A stretch of 64,000 nucleotides of DNA, from NCBI GenBank assembly GCA_015521735.1, contig WANQ01000043.1, positions 1 to 64,000 on the forward strand, read 5' to 3'. Below the pieces are notes generated by a model. That model did no database searches. It worked only from the letters and a program-made list of their open reading frames with translations, and was not told where the DNA came from. Of this stretch, positions 16,429 to 24,388 are shown in pieces (position 1 is the stretch's first letter; each line of letters opens with the position of its first letter). Made by a program: the position numbers and the translations under genes. The DNA is from Pyrodictiaceae archaeon. Lineage in GTDB: Archaea; Thermoproteota; Thermoprotei_A; Sulfolobales; WANQ01.

Positions 16429-18003
16429 ATGCCTCGCTTACGTGTTGGAATAGATGTAGGAAGCACTAATACTGATGCAGTCATAGTTGACGAGAAAGGT
16501 AGACTAGTCTATGCTGTAAAACATCCAACAACACCCGATGTTACCACAGGTATACTGAATTCTCTCAAAATGGTTGTTGAAGAATCAAAGGTAGCTAAAG
16601 ACGATATTGTAGCTGTAATGTTTGGTACAACTCACGGACTTAACGCTATTGTCCAGAGAAAAGGGTTATTGAAGGTAGGTGTTATACGTATAGGGTTACC
16701 TGCAACAGCTAGTATAGAGCCCATGACTGATTGGCCAAGTGATCTACGTAGAGCTGTAGGTGACTTAAAGGTACTGGTCAGAGGAGGGTTCGAGTACAAT
16801 GGTGAAGAGATTGCCCCATTAGATGAAGAAGCTGTACGTAGAGCAGCTAAGAGATTTAAAGAACTTGGAGTTGAGGCTGTAGCAATAACATCAGTGTTTT
16901 CACCAGTAAAACCAGATCATGAGCTAAGAGCTTCTGAAATAGTACGTGAAGTTCTAGGAGACATACCCATATCTTTATCACATACCATTGGTAGCATAGG
17001 ATTACTTGAAAGAGAAAATGCCACCATACTCAATGCGTCAATAATAGGTGTTATGCGTAGGGCTATAACTGCTGTAAGAAAAACCATGAAAGAACTAGGA
17101 CTAGAACATGCTAAGCTATTCATAGCTCAAAACGATGGCACCATAATGTCTGCTGAACAAGCTGAGAAATACCCGATATTCACTGTTGTAGCAGCAGTCT
17201 CCAACAGTGTTAGAGGAGCCTACGTATTAACTGGGCTAGAAAACGCTATAGTAGTTGACATGGGTGGTACGACAACTAACGTTGGTGTTCTAGAACACGG
17301 ATTCCCCCGTGAATCATCTATAGCTGTAAACATTGGCGGTGTACGTACAAGCTTCATGATGCCAGACTTCGTATCCATAGGTGTTGCGGGAGGAAGCATA
17401 GTAAAGGTTAAGAATGGAGAAGTAACCGTAGGCCCTGAAAGCGTAGGCTATGAGCTAGTAACTAAAGGTATTGCATGGGGAGGAGATACTATTACTGCAA
17501 CTGATGTAGCACTAGCTTTAGGTAAAATGACAATAGAAGACCCTAAATGTAATCCAGAGAGAGCTCGGAAACTAATACCACAGAATTTAGCAGTTAAAGC
17601 CTATGAATATATTGTGAGAAGGGTAGAAGAAGCAATAGACAAAGTTAAGACAAAGCCAGAGCCTATGCCAGTAATATTAGTTGGTGGAGGAAGTGCAATG
17701 CTTCCAAGAAAGCTTGAAGGAGCTTCAGAGGTAATAAGACCTGAAGGAGCACAATCAGCTAATGCTATTGGTGCTGCAACAGCACTAATTGGCGCTACCA
17801 TAGAGAAAACATATAGTTATGAACAAGTACCTAGAGAAAAAGCACTTGATGAAGCAAAGAAGGAAGCTATAGCTAAAGCCATTGAATCTGGTGCTGATCC
17901 TGCAACAGTTAACATAGTTATGGTTGAAGAAATATCAATGCCCTATCTACCAGGAAACATAGTTAAGGTAAAAGTAAAGGCCGTTGGAAGAGCTAAACTA
18001 TAA
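16429..18003 (+). CDS. hyuA: Hydantoinase/oxoprolinase HyuA-like ATPase
   Basis: A 524-residue single-subunit HyuA-type protein with the actin/Hsp70-like ATPase fold. LRVGIDVGSTNTDAVIVDE is the phosphate-1 motif, MFGTTHGLNAIVQRKG follows, IVVDMGGTTTNVGVLE is phosphate-2, and VILVGGGSAMLPRKL is the adenosine motif. The family opens cyclic amides (hydantoin, 5-oxoproline) with ATP. There is no HyuB gene nearby; DUF917 replaces it as partner. Followed 127 bases later by a permease with its own TATA box. Likely substrate is a hydantoin or dihydropyrimidine-like ring imported by that permease (inference). Confidence 0.83.
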   Translation: MPRLRVGIDVGSTNTDAVIVDEKGRLVYAVKHPTTPDVTTGILNSLKMVVEESKVAKDDIVAVMFGTTHGLNAIVQRKGLLKVGVIRIGLPATASIEPMTDWPSDLRRAVGDLKVLVRGGFEYNGEEIAPLDEEAVRRAAKRFKELGVEAVAITSVFSPVKPDHELRASEIVREVLGDIPISLSHTIGSIGLLERENATILNASIIGVMRRAITAVRKTMKELGLEHAKLFIAQNDGTIMSAEQAEKYPIFTVVAAVSNSVRGAYVLTGLENAIVVDMGGTTTNVGVLEHGFPRESSIAVNIGGVRTSFMMPDFVSIGVAGGSIVKVKNGEVTVGPESVGYELVTKGIAWGGDTITATDVALALGKMTIEDPKCNPERARKLIPQNLAVKAYEYIVRRVEEAIDKVKTKPEPMPVILVGGGSAMLPRKLEGASEVIRPEGAQSANAIGAATALIGATIEKTYSYEQVPREKALDEAKKEAIAKAIESGADPATVNIVMVEEISMPYLPGNIVKVKVKAVGRAKL

Positions 18004-18081
18004 CAATATTCTTCTAAAAATAAAATCTTCTAATTGAACAATATAGTATTTTACTTTTATTTAAGTGGTATTACAAAAACA

Positions 18082-18126
18082 TTTTTAAACTGTTTCATGA
18101 CTATGTTCCCCTAAGTTTAGGGTGGG
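18082..18126 (+). promoter_or_regulatory. Promoter of permease gene
   Basis: TTTTTAAA at 18082-18089 is a good archaeal TATA box. It predicts transcription start near 18110. AGGGTGGG at 18119-18126 is the ribosome-binding site before ATG 18131. So the permease can be expressed apart from the two enzyme genes upstream. Confidence 0.45.
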
Positions 18127-18130
18127 ATGA

Positions 18131-19498
18131 ATGGGTGAATCTAACCGTAACGTAAGAGATGTATATGGTGATTATGCTACCCAGGTTATACCTAGAGAAG
18201 AACTGAAGTCCACATTAAACATATTCATGGTGTATATGGGTGTACTAGCAGTTATAGCAGCAATATTTGCTGGCTCTGGATTAGCTCAAATGTATGATCC
18301 AAGTACGACCATATTAGTAGCACTAATAGGTAATGCTATGTTGGCTGTGTTTGGCGGACTAATTGCATACATTGGTGGACATACACGCGCAAACACTTAC
18401 ATGATATTAAGGTACCCGCTTGGTAGAATAGGTGCAATGATAGGAAGCCTCATAGTATCAGCAATACCGTTAATAATATGGTTTGCTGTTGAAACATGGC
18501 TCTTCGGTATAACAGTTAACGTAATCTATCCAGGCCACCCATTAACGAGTATCGCGGCTGCTTCTCTATGGGGAGGCTTATTAATGATGCTTACAGCTTA
18601 CTATGGATTTAAGGCTATAGCTATTCTAAGCTACATTACCGTACCATTCTGGTACGCGCTTATAGCAATAGGGTTCTTTGCAGCAGTAGACTTACATGGA
18701 GGTCTTGACGCCCTATGGTCTGCTAGACCAGAAACCATAGCTCCATTAGGGCTTGGTATAACCTATGTATTCGGCTTATATGCTTCAGGATGTGTTATAA
18801 CATCCGATGTATCAAGATATGGTGTTAAGAAATGGTCTGGTAGCGTAGCTTGGGGAATACATGTACTAGTATTCATGACCCTACTACTATTTGCTGGTGC
18901 CTCAATGACTTTACTAACAAATAGTCCCAACGTAATAGTAGCTATAGCGCAAATAGGCCTTGGTATAGGAGCATTACTATTAGCAATTCTAGGCCAGTGG
19001 ACTACAAACGACAATAACTTATGGAGTGCTGCACTAGCATGGATAAACATTACTGGTAAACTAAACAAAAGACAATGGGTAGTAATAATAGGCATCATAG
19101 GAACCCTTATAGCAGCACTATGGGGTGGAGTCTATGGTATGAGCCTTGAACCATTCATAAACTTTGGCGTATTCCTAGGATACTTCATACCACCTGTAGG
19201 AGCTGTACTAATAGCAGACTTCTACATATTAAGTAAGTTCGTGCTTAAACGTGAGTACAAGTTTGGTCCTGGTACAAGATATTCCATGGTAAACATACCA
19301 GGTATAGTAGCTGTATTTGCTGGAGGACTTGCTGGATGGCTTGCATCAACTTATGGTACACCATTACCTACGGGTATAGGTACAGCTGATGCCATAATAG
19401 TTTCACTCCTACTATACCTAGCACTTACCATAGGCTTCCATAAAGCTGGAGTAAAATACGAAGTAGGGGTATGGGTTGAGAAACCTACAGGATTCTAA
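18131..19498 (+). CDS. NCS1-family permease, cytosine permease-like
   Basis: A 455-residue integral membrane protein with about 12 helices, resembling CodB of the nucleobase-cation-symport 1 family. Typical are a hydrophilic N-terminus (DVYGDYATQVIPREELKST), then FAGSGLAQMYD, MILRYPLGRIGAMIGS, SGCVITSDVSRYG, LGQWTTNDNNLWSAAL and FLGYFIPPVGAVLIADFY. The family imports cytosine, allantoin, hydantoins or related rings with Na+ or H+. The neighbouring DUF917/HyuA pair makes a cyclic amide the likely cargo. The gene ends 21 bases before a small membrane protein gene that probably shares its transcript. Confidence 0.87.
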   Translation: MGESNRNVRDVYGDYATQVIPREELKSTLNIFMVYMGVLAVIAAIFAGSGLAQMYDPSTTILVALIGNAMLAVFGGLIAYIGGHTRANTYMILRYPLGRIGAMIGSLIVSAIPLIIWFAVETWLFGITVNVIYPGHPLTSIAAASLWGGLLMMLTAYYGFKAIAILSYITVPFWYALIAIGFFAAVDLHGGLDALWSARPETIAPLGLGITYVFGLYASGCVITSDVSRYGVKKWSGSVAWGIHVLVFMTLLLFAGASMTLLTNSPNVIVAIAQIGLGIGALLLAILGQWTTNDNNLWSAALAWINITGKLNKRQWVVIIGIIGTLIAALWGGVYGMSLEPFINFGVFLGYFIPPVGAVLIADFYILSKFVLKREYKFGPGTRYSMVNIPGIVAVFAGGLAGWLASTYGTPLPTGIGTADAIIVSLLLYLALTIGFHKAGVKYEVGVWVEKPTGF

Positions 19499-19519
19499 AA
19501 CTAAGGGGGTGAATGGGTT

Positions 19520-19918
19520 ATGGTTGAAGTTAGATCATTTGCACTAGCTTCACTAACCCTAATGCTAGTGCTAGGAGCAGTAACACTTGCACTAGCTCCT
19601 CTTACAGGGCATTATCGTGGTAGCTATCTAGCATTATTTCTTGGAGGAGTAATAGTATTTGTATCAGCTGTCTACCTACCAATAATATATCTACGTAAAG
19701 CTAGTGATGTACGTAGAATTGCTGTACCAGCTATGCAGAGCTTATGGGTTTCAACTTCAATGGGGCTAGGCTATGTTGTAACAGCACTTGCACCATACTT
19801 CCAGATAAAACTGTGGGTAGCATATACGTTGTTCATCATAGGATGGATAATATTGCTCTACGGCCTCTACGCTCTACTAAAGATAAGCAAAGAAACAGGA
19901 GTGCCATTAGCAGTGTAG
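19520..19918 (+). CDS. Small four-helix membrane protein
   Basis: A 132-residue protein with four predicted membrane helices: ALASLTLMLVLGAVTLALA, LALFLGGVIVFVSAVYLPII, LWVSTSMGLGYVVTALAPYF and VAYTLFIIGWIILLYGLYAL. I do not recognise a family. It sits directly downstream of the CodB-like permease, with GGGGGTGA before its ATG, and may be an accessory subunit of that transporter; this is inference from position. No conserved charged residues inside the helices stand out. The convergent aldolase gene ends 55 bases downstream. Confidence 0.6.
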   Translation: MVEVRSFALASLTLMLVLGAVTLALAPLTGHYRGSYLALFLGGVIVFVSAVYLPIIYLRKASDVRRIAVPAMQSLWVSTSMGLGYVVTALAPYFQIKLWVAYTLFIIGWIILLYGLYALLKISKETGVPLAV

Positions 19919-19972
19919 TATCATGTAACTTCAACAACTTTTTCTCATTTCTAATAGCGTCTTCGTTATCCC

Positions 19973-20518
19973 CTACTTAGATTTCTTAGCTACTAGGTGT
20001 TCTGTTATCTTTATTTTAGCATAGTCTTCTAATGCTTCAATTGCATCAAGTGCATGGTATACTGTTTCACCGTAAGCTACTACTCCATGATTTTCCAGTA
20101 CTACGACTCTACACTTTTCTGCTTCTTCTCCAACTCTTTTAGCTAGTTCCAAGCTACCTGGCTCTAACTCCTCTACAACTCCTATGCACTCGCCTATAGC
20201 ATACTTTGTCTCAACTAGTTCGCTTGGATCAAGCTTTAACCCTATCCTCAAGGCTAGTATTGTGTAAGGGTTATGTGAGTGAAGTATTGCTTGAGCACTA
20301 CTTACCCTACGATATATTTCTAGGTGTAATCTGTACTCTATTGTGGGCTTATATCTACCAGTCCATGTCCCATCAAGTCTAACTACTACTAGGTCATCTG
20401 GTTTAAGAATATGTTTGGGTAAACCACTAGGTGTCATAAGGAATTCTCTACTACTTATCTTTACGCTACCATTGCCTCCTCTAACATTAATAAGTCCTCT
20501 ACTATGTAGTATTCTCAT
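19973..20518 (-). CDS. Class II aldolase/adducin family protein (fuculose-phosphate aldolase-like)
   Basis: A zinc-dependent class II aldolase. GGNGSVKISSREFLMTPSG is the phosphate-binding start, AILHSHNPYTILAL holds two zinc His, and VVLENHGVVAYGET the third. Catalytic Glu would be in the YKPTIEYRLHLEIY region. The first in-frame ATG is at 20518, but that cuts into the N-terminal helix. The frame stays open for 18 more codons (residues DYLEKAQQLVDA precede the ATG) with no ATG, GTG or TTG. GAGGTGA at the end of the upstream gene sits correctly for an ATA start at 20563. Substrate could be fuculose-1-phosphate or a methylthioribulose phosphate. Confidence 0.8.
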   Translation of the reverse strand: MRILHSRGLINVRGGNGSVKISSREFLMTPSGLPKHILKPDDLVVVRLDGTWTGRYKPTIEYRLHLEIYRRVSSAQAILHSHNPYTILALRIGLKLDPSELVETKYAIGECIGVVEELEPGSLELAKRVGEEAEKCRVVVLENHGVVAYGETVYHALDAIEALEDYAKIKITEHLVAKKSK

Positions 20519-20570
20519 AGCATCTACTAGTTGTTGAGCTTTCTCTAAGTAATCTTTATCTATTACTAGT

Positions 20571-21365
20571 TCACCTCATCTTTCCTTCTAATACTTCTAC
20601 TACTCTCGCTAGTTCTCTAGCAAACATTGTATCTACAAGTTTTCTTGGACCTTGTTCAAGTGCCTTTGGTATTTCTGGGTCTAGTGGTAGTTTTCCTAGA
20701 TAGTTTATTCTCTTCTCTCTTGCTAGTTCAATACCTTTAGGTTCTCCTAGAGGATATAGTATTGTTCCATTTATCTTCAAGTACGCCATGTTCTCAAGTA
20801 ATCCTGCTATGTAGGCTTTCATAGCCTTTAACAAGTCTATGAGCCTAGATGCTACTGTAATTGATAGCTTTGACGGCGTTGTAATAGCTATTATGCTACT
20901 TTTTTCTCTTAGCAGGTTAACTGTTTCTAATACTTCATCACCAGTACCCGGTGGTAAGTCTATTACTAAGATGTCTAAGCTATCCCACCTAGTTACTGCT
21001 AGTATTTCTCTTATAGCATCACGTTTATTTGCTCCACTTATAGGTGTAGGCCTATTTCTTGCTAAGAGTCCTAAGCTCATAACCTTTACTCCATTAACTA
21101 CTGGTGGTATTAGTCCATCCTTGCTCTCTTTTAACTCAGCTTCGTCTAGCTTAAATAGTACGTGTGTTACAGGGCCGTGGAGGTCTAGGTCTAGTAGTCC
21201 TACTGTTTTGTTTCTCTGTGATAGTATTAGGCTTAGTGTAGAAGCTATTAGACTCTTACCTACACCTCCTTTACCTGAAGCAATCATTACCGTGTGCTTT
21301 ATTTTTGAAAACCTGTTTCTTATAGCCTCTATTCTAGGGTCAACTAACCTCTTCAAGGATTTCAA
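20571..21365 (-). CDS. MinD/Mrp-type ATPase, probable archaeal HypB for nickel insertion
   Basis: A 264-residue SIMIBI-class ATPase: IASGKGGVGKSLIASTLSL (deviant Walker A with the signature lysine), LLDLDLHGPVTHVLF, and VIDLPPGTGDEVLETVNLL. It lacks the C-terminal CPxC of cluster-carrier Mrp proteins; the equivalent stretch reads ENMAYLKINGTILYPLGEP. Its start overlaps the hypA stop by four bases, so the two are translationally coupled. In Thermococcales an ATPase of exactly this family replaces GTPase HypB and delivers Ni with HypA to [NiFe] hydrogenases. With three [NiFe] hydrogenases in this window, that role is the best reading. Confidence 0.78.
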   Translation of the reverse strand: MKSLKRLVDPRIEAIRNRFSKIKHTVMIASGKGGVGKSLIASTLSLILSQRNKTVGLLDLDLHGPVTHVLFKLDEAELKESKDGLIPPVVNGVKVMSLGLLARNRPTPISGANKRDAIREILAVTRWDSLDILVIDLPPGTGDEVLETVNLLREKSSIIAITTPSKLSITVASRLIDLLKAMKAYIAGLLENMAYLKINGTILYPLGEPKGIELAREKRINYLGKLPLDPEIPKALEQGPRKLVDTMFARELARVVEVLEGKMR

Positions 21366-21793
21366 CCTACTCTAATTGATTTTATCCATACACCTCTACC
21401 ACTAATAATTTCGAGGTCGGGGCTACCACATTTAGGGCATTTAATGAATGATGATGCTAGTTCTGGTACGTAGTGTATTGGGTTTTCGCATTCTTCTCCT
21501 GGCTCTAGGTCTTGGCAAAAAACCTCTTTAATCTGCTTCCATACCTCATTGAATCCGAATTCGTATCCACATGTATTGCATTTTAGCTTTGCTTTCTCAA
21601 CCTCTATTCTAACATCTATACTCCATCCTAGTTCCTCCTTAAACAACGTGTTTAGAGCATCTCTTAGTATTTCTAGGTCTATTTGAGATAGTTCTCCAAC
21701 AACTATGTCTACTCCTTTAACCTGTACCTTTTTCTCCTCAGCTATTTTCTTAGTAGTTAATACTATGCTCGAGGCAAGACTCCACTCATGCAA
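21362..21793 (-). CDS. hypA: Hydrogenase nickel chaperone HypA
   Basis: A 143-residue HypA. MHEWSLA supplies the N-terminal nickel site (Met1-His2-Glu3). GVDIVVGELSQIDLEIL is the family core. Zinc is bound by CNTCGYEF and CPKCGSPD. Between the two zinc knuckles is an extra cysteine-containing insertion (FCQDLEPGEECENP), as in archaeal HypA proteins that work with a MinD-type HypB. The ATG is at 21793. The stop overlaps the start of the Mrp-type ATPase by four bases. No other hyp gene (CDEF) or maturation protease is in the window, so those must lie elsewhere. Confidence 0.92.
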   Translation of the reverse strand: MHEWSLASSIVLTTKKIAEEKKVQVKGVDIVVGELSQIDLEILRDALNTLFKEELGWSIDVRIEVEKAKLKCNTCGYEFGFNEVWKQIKEVFCQDLEPGEECENPIHYVPELASSFIKCPKCGSPDLEIISGRGVWIKSIRVG

Positions 21794-21815
21794 GGCTCGC
21801 CATCTCCTAGGATGG

Positions 21816-22424
21816 TTATATCTCTATGTTAGCGTGTATTGCCTTTAAATCCTCCTCGGTTTTACCTAACTTGTCCATTAGCTCAGCTACAACAGCGTCT
21901 AGGAACACCATAGCTGTATCCTCAAATAGTGTTCCTAGGGGTGCAAGGGGTTCGTGTATGCCAAGAATTTGTCTTGCAAAATAGTCTTCTTCACGTGCAA
22001 TCTTAGTTCTACCTGGAACCTCCACTACTATATCAGCTATCTTGGCAAGAGGGCTATCGGGATAGCTTGTTACGGCTATAACTGTTGCTCCAACTTGTTT
22101 AGCTGCTTCAGCTGCTGTTATTATTAGCTTAGTTCTACCAGAACCCGATATAGCTACTACTATGTCATCCTTACCTATCCTAGGCACAATAGTGTCTCCT
22201 AGAACGTAGACGTTGTATCCTAGGTGTAGGAGTCTCATAGCAAAAGCTCTACCAACAAGACCACTGCGTCCTGCACCCATTACTAGTATTTTATGGTCTT
22301 TTCTATGGTATACTTCAACTAGTTTATTTATCATCCTTTCTACTTGTTCTTTCTTCAGTGCTCTACTAGCATTTATTATAAAGTCAGCTATAACGTACAT
22401 TGCCTTGAAGACGTTTTCGACCAT
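21816..22424 (-). CDS. hxlB: 6-phospho-3-hexuloisomerase (SIS domain)
   Basis: A 202-residue SIS-domain isomerase of the HxlB/PHI type. [21 protein letters not shown] and [18 protein letters not shown] are the sugar-phosphate-binding SIS motifs; [12 protein letters not shown] and [21 protein letters not shown] are characteristic of PHI. It interconverts fructose-6-phosphate and arabino-3-hexulose-6-phosphate. In archaea without an oxidative pentose phosphate path this runs in reverse to make ribulose-5-phosphate for nucleotides. The partner synthase HxlA is not in the window. It ends 22 bases before hypA on the same strand and may share its transcript. Confidence 0.9.
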   Translation of the reverse strand: MVENVFKAMYVIADFIINASRALKKEQVERMINKLVEVYHRKDHKILVMGAGRSGLVGRAFAMRLLHLGYNVYVLGDTIVPRIGKDDIVVAISGSGRTKLIITAAEAAKQVGATVIAVTSYPDSPLAKIADIVVEVPGRTKIAREEDYFARQILGIHEPLAPLGTLFEDTAMVFLDAVVAELMDKLGKTEEDLKAIHANIEI

Positions 22425-22562
22425 AACTTGAGTACACCTATCCCAAAGGCTATGTTGCTTCTAACACCACTTACTATGTTAGGATACCTCCTCTAGGAAA
22501 AGAGTTTCGGCTAGAGAAGTGGAATAATTGTAGGCTAAACCTACTTTAACACCGAAAAAGTA

Positions 22563-22579
22563 TTATAACACAGTTATAA
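22563..22579 (+). promoter_or_regulatory. Palindrome TTATAAC-N3-GTTATAA before TusA-like gene
   Basis: A perfect 17-bp inverted repeat TTATAACacaGTTATAA lies 24 bases upstream of the TTG start at 22603. Its left arm may double as the TATA box. The core TATAAC-N3-GTTATA is the same as the repeat at 103-117 before osmC and close to that at 138-150. GGTGG at 22592-22596 is the ribosome-binding site. Operator role is inferred. Confidence 0.5.
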
Positions 22580-22602
22580 GACTGTATTCCTGGTGGAAAG
22601 CT

Positions 22603-22827
22603 TTGCCTAGAGAAGTAAACTTAACATTAAGATCTGGTTGTACATCCCATCCATTCACTAGGCTAATAAAACTATTAGATGAAGTAAGCAAAGGCGAGGA
22701 AATAATAGTCAAGATAAGAAGTGCCCAAGTAAACTACAATATATTATTTGAAGAAGCGTTTAAGAAAGGTGTTAAAGTAGAAGTAGATGAAAAAGGAGAC
22801 ATAGCGTTAATTAAGTTATCTAAGTAG
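22603..22827 (+). CDS. TusA/SirA-like sulfur-carrier protein
   Basis: A 74-residue protein with the TusA layout: a beta strand, a cysteine at residue 13 (LRSGCTSHPFTRLIKLLDEV) at the start of the first helix, then KGEEIIVKIRS and a C-terminal strand pair. The canonical CPxP is degraded to CTSHP, so the match is by pattern rather than exact motif. TusA-like proteins carry persulfide sulfur on this cysteine. It is followed 12 bases later by an OsmC-like small protein, a pairing common for sulfur relay genes. TTG start with GGTGG upstream. Confidence 0.55.
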   Translation: MPREVNLTLRSGCTSHPFTRLIKLLDEVSKGEEIIVKIRSAQVNYNILFEEAFKKGVKVEVDEKGDIALIKLSK

Positions 22828-22838
22828 GTGTTAGGGTA

Positions 22839-23213
22839 ATGGCTAAGGACATGTCGTTATTGTTTAGAGCACCTGCTAGACTTGAAGGAGATGAGGTAGT
22901 AGTTAACGATAAGGTTAGGATTAAACTTGAAGACATAGACATGGACTTAGTGTTTGCAATAATATCAGCGTGTACGATTAAGCATTTAGTGAGAGACATA
23001 GGTGTAAAACCTAGAGAAGTAGTAATTAACGGTTATGCTAAACCAGAGAAAATTATTGAAGGACACGAAGTACCAGATAAAGTAGAAATAATTATCTCAA
23101 CTAGCGAAGACGCTGACAAGAATAAGGTTGCAAAGGTATTAGAGGTATGTAAGCTTCTTAAAATGCTATCCCATATAGTTAACATGGAACTTAGAGTAGT
23201 AACCCTAAGCTAG
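22839..23213 (+). CDS. Small OsmC-like protein
   Basis: A 124-residue protein. The segment LVFAIISACTIKHLVRDIGVKPREVVINGYAKP resembles the OsmC central helix and following strand: a helix ending in Ala-Cys, then a second helix, then a beta strand; compare LASLASC in the OsmC protein at 170-610. A second cysteine, in VLEVCKLLKMLSH, sits where the second OsmC cysteine would be. It is shorter than OsmC and lacks CPV. It probably acts with the TusA-like product in sulfur or persulfide handling (inference from pairing). GGGTAATGG gives the start. Confidence 0.45.
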   Translation: MAKDMSLLFRAPARLEGDEVVVNDKVRIKLEDIDMDLVFAIISACTIKHLVRDIGVKPREVVINGYAKPEKIIEGHEVPDKVEIIISTSEDADKNKVAKVLEVCKLLKMLSHIVNMELRVVTLS

Positions 23214-23215
23214 CA

Positions 23216-23959
23216 TTATGTTATTGTTAACTGAAACACATCACCTCCCCAAACATTTCTTACAACTGGTGTTTCACCTACAAGTCTTCCCTCACCGTCA
23301 TATACCTTGAAGTAAGCATCTACTGGTTCCTCAAGCTTACTAGCATTGATTCTAGCTTCTTCTCCCTTTACTATAGCTGACTCTAGGAGTTCACCACTCC
23401 ACATCTCTATCCTATAGTTTTGAGGCAATCCCTTAATGACTATATAGTCTCCTTTCCTTACAACAAGATTACTCGAAGGTATAATCTCTGCCTTACCATC
23501 AGGTGTTATCCAGCCTAACCTAACAACAGCGAAAACCTCGTTATTAAAGAATCTTAGCCTTAATGGATGGTATCCTGCGGATAACTCAACTATATCACTA
23601 TGATAAACTGTTGGTGGCTGCTCCTTCCAAGCATCTATTAATACTTGATCTCTAACCCATAGAACTCCTCCATCATCTACTTCTAGGTAAAAGCGATAGT
23701 ATCCTGCAGTATCTACCACAACGTAACCTGTCCATTCAACGGCGAAACGGTCAGCTGGTACTCCTGGAGCAGGTTCATCCCACCATACAAAGTTTACTTG
23801 AGGGTCTATTCTAGTAGTTACTAGTTCTAAGTTCTTAAAATCTTTTGGAGGTTTACCATTACTCCACTTATAGTACTTGCCTAGTAAGCCATTAACTATT
23901 CCTTGCTCAAGCCTAACTACTAGGATTTTAGCCAAGCTTAGTACACCTAATACATACAA
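23216..23959 (-). CDS. PA14-domain protein
   Basis: A 247-residue protein built around a PA14 beta-barrel. GLLGKYYKWSNG begins it, FAVEWTGYVVVDTAGYYRFYLEVDDGG is the core in two parts (EWTGYVVVDTAGYYRF, LEVDDGGVLWVRDQVLID), and SAGYHPLRLRFFNNEVFAVVRLGW closes it. The domain binds carbohydrate in glycosidases, adhesins and toxins. A second C-terminal beta domain follows (from about residue 175). No clear signal peptide is seen at this start, though the N-terminus MYVLGVLSLAKILVV is hydrophobic. It stands alone, tail to tail with the OsmC-like gene. Confidence 0.72.
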   Translation of the reverse strand: MYVLGVLSLAKILVVRLEQGIVNGLLGKYYKWSNGKPPKDFKNLELVTTRIDPQVNFVWWDEPAPGVPADRFAVEWTGYVVVDTAGYYRFYLEVDDGGVLWVRDQVLIDAWKEQPPTVYHSDIVELSAGYHPLRLRFFNNEVFAVVRLGWITPDGKAEIIPSSNLVVRKGDYIVIKGLPQNYRIEMWSGELLESAIVKGEEARINASKLEEPVDAYFKVYDGEGRLVGETPVVRNVWGGDVFQLTIT

Positions 23960-24035
23960 TACTAGAGCCTATCAGTAAGACTCTACTCTACTTATCAGTG
24001 TAAAAAAGGACTAGGGCTCCTAAAACAATTTACAC

Positions 24036-24320
24036 TTAAATTGTAGGAATCCTTATCTCCTTAGCCTCTATATCAGGTGTTAATGGTAGTATCTCCTTAG
24101 ATTTAGTAATGAAGACTATTCCTTGGTAGGGTGCAATATATACATGAGACTTAGAAAGAACCCTAGTAATCCCATGTATAACAAGTACTTTCTCTTCACG
24201 TAGCTTCTGTACTATATTCATAAAGTCATATGGATTCAAATATACGAGTACTCCTCCAACAACTACTCTTTGAGATTGAATTGCTGCAACTGATGCTCCA
24301 GATGCTGTGTATGCAGTCAA
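24036..24320 (-). CDS. Uncharacterised small protein
   Basis: A 94-residue soluble protein, alternating beta and helix (VVVGGVLVYLNPYDFMNIVQ, then KLREEKVLVIHGITRVLSKS, then HVYIAPYQGIVFITKSKEIL). I do not recognise a family. The compact size, lack of cysteines and beta-rich pattern allow a small regulatory or binding domain, but nothing specific. It lies between two surface-type genes on the same strand (76 bases after the PA14 start side and 68 bases from the FG-GAP gene). The start at 24320 is ATG; codon use is like its neighbours, so I think it is real. Confidence 0.5.
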   Translation of the reverse strand: MTAYTASGASVAAIQSQRVVVGGVLVYLNPYDFMNIVQKLREEKVLVIHGITRVLSKSHVYIAPYQGIVFITKSKEILPLTPDIEAKEIRIPTI

Positions 24321-24388
24321 GGCTTACGTACCGTATTACACATTCTTTGAACATGATATTTAATCTTATGCTTTAACATGCATGGCTT

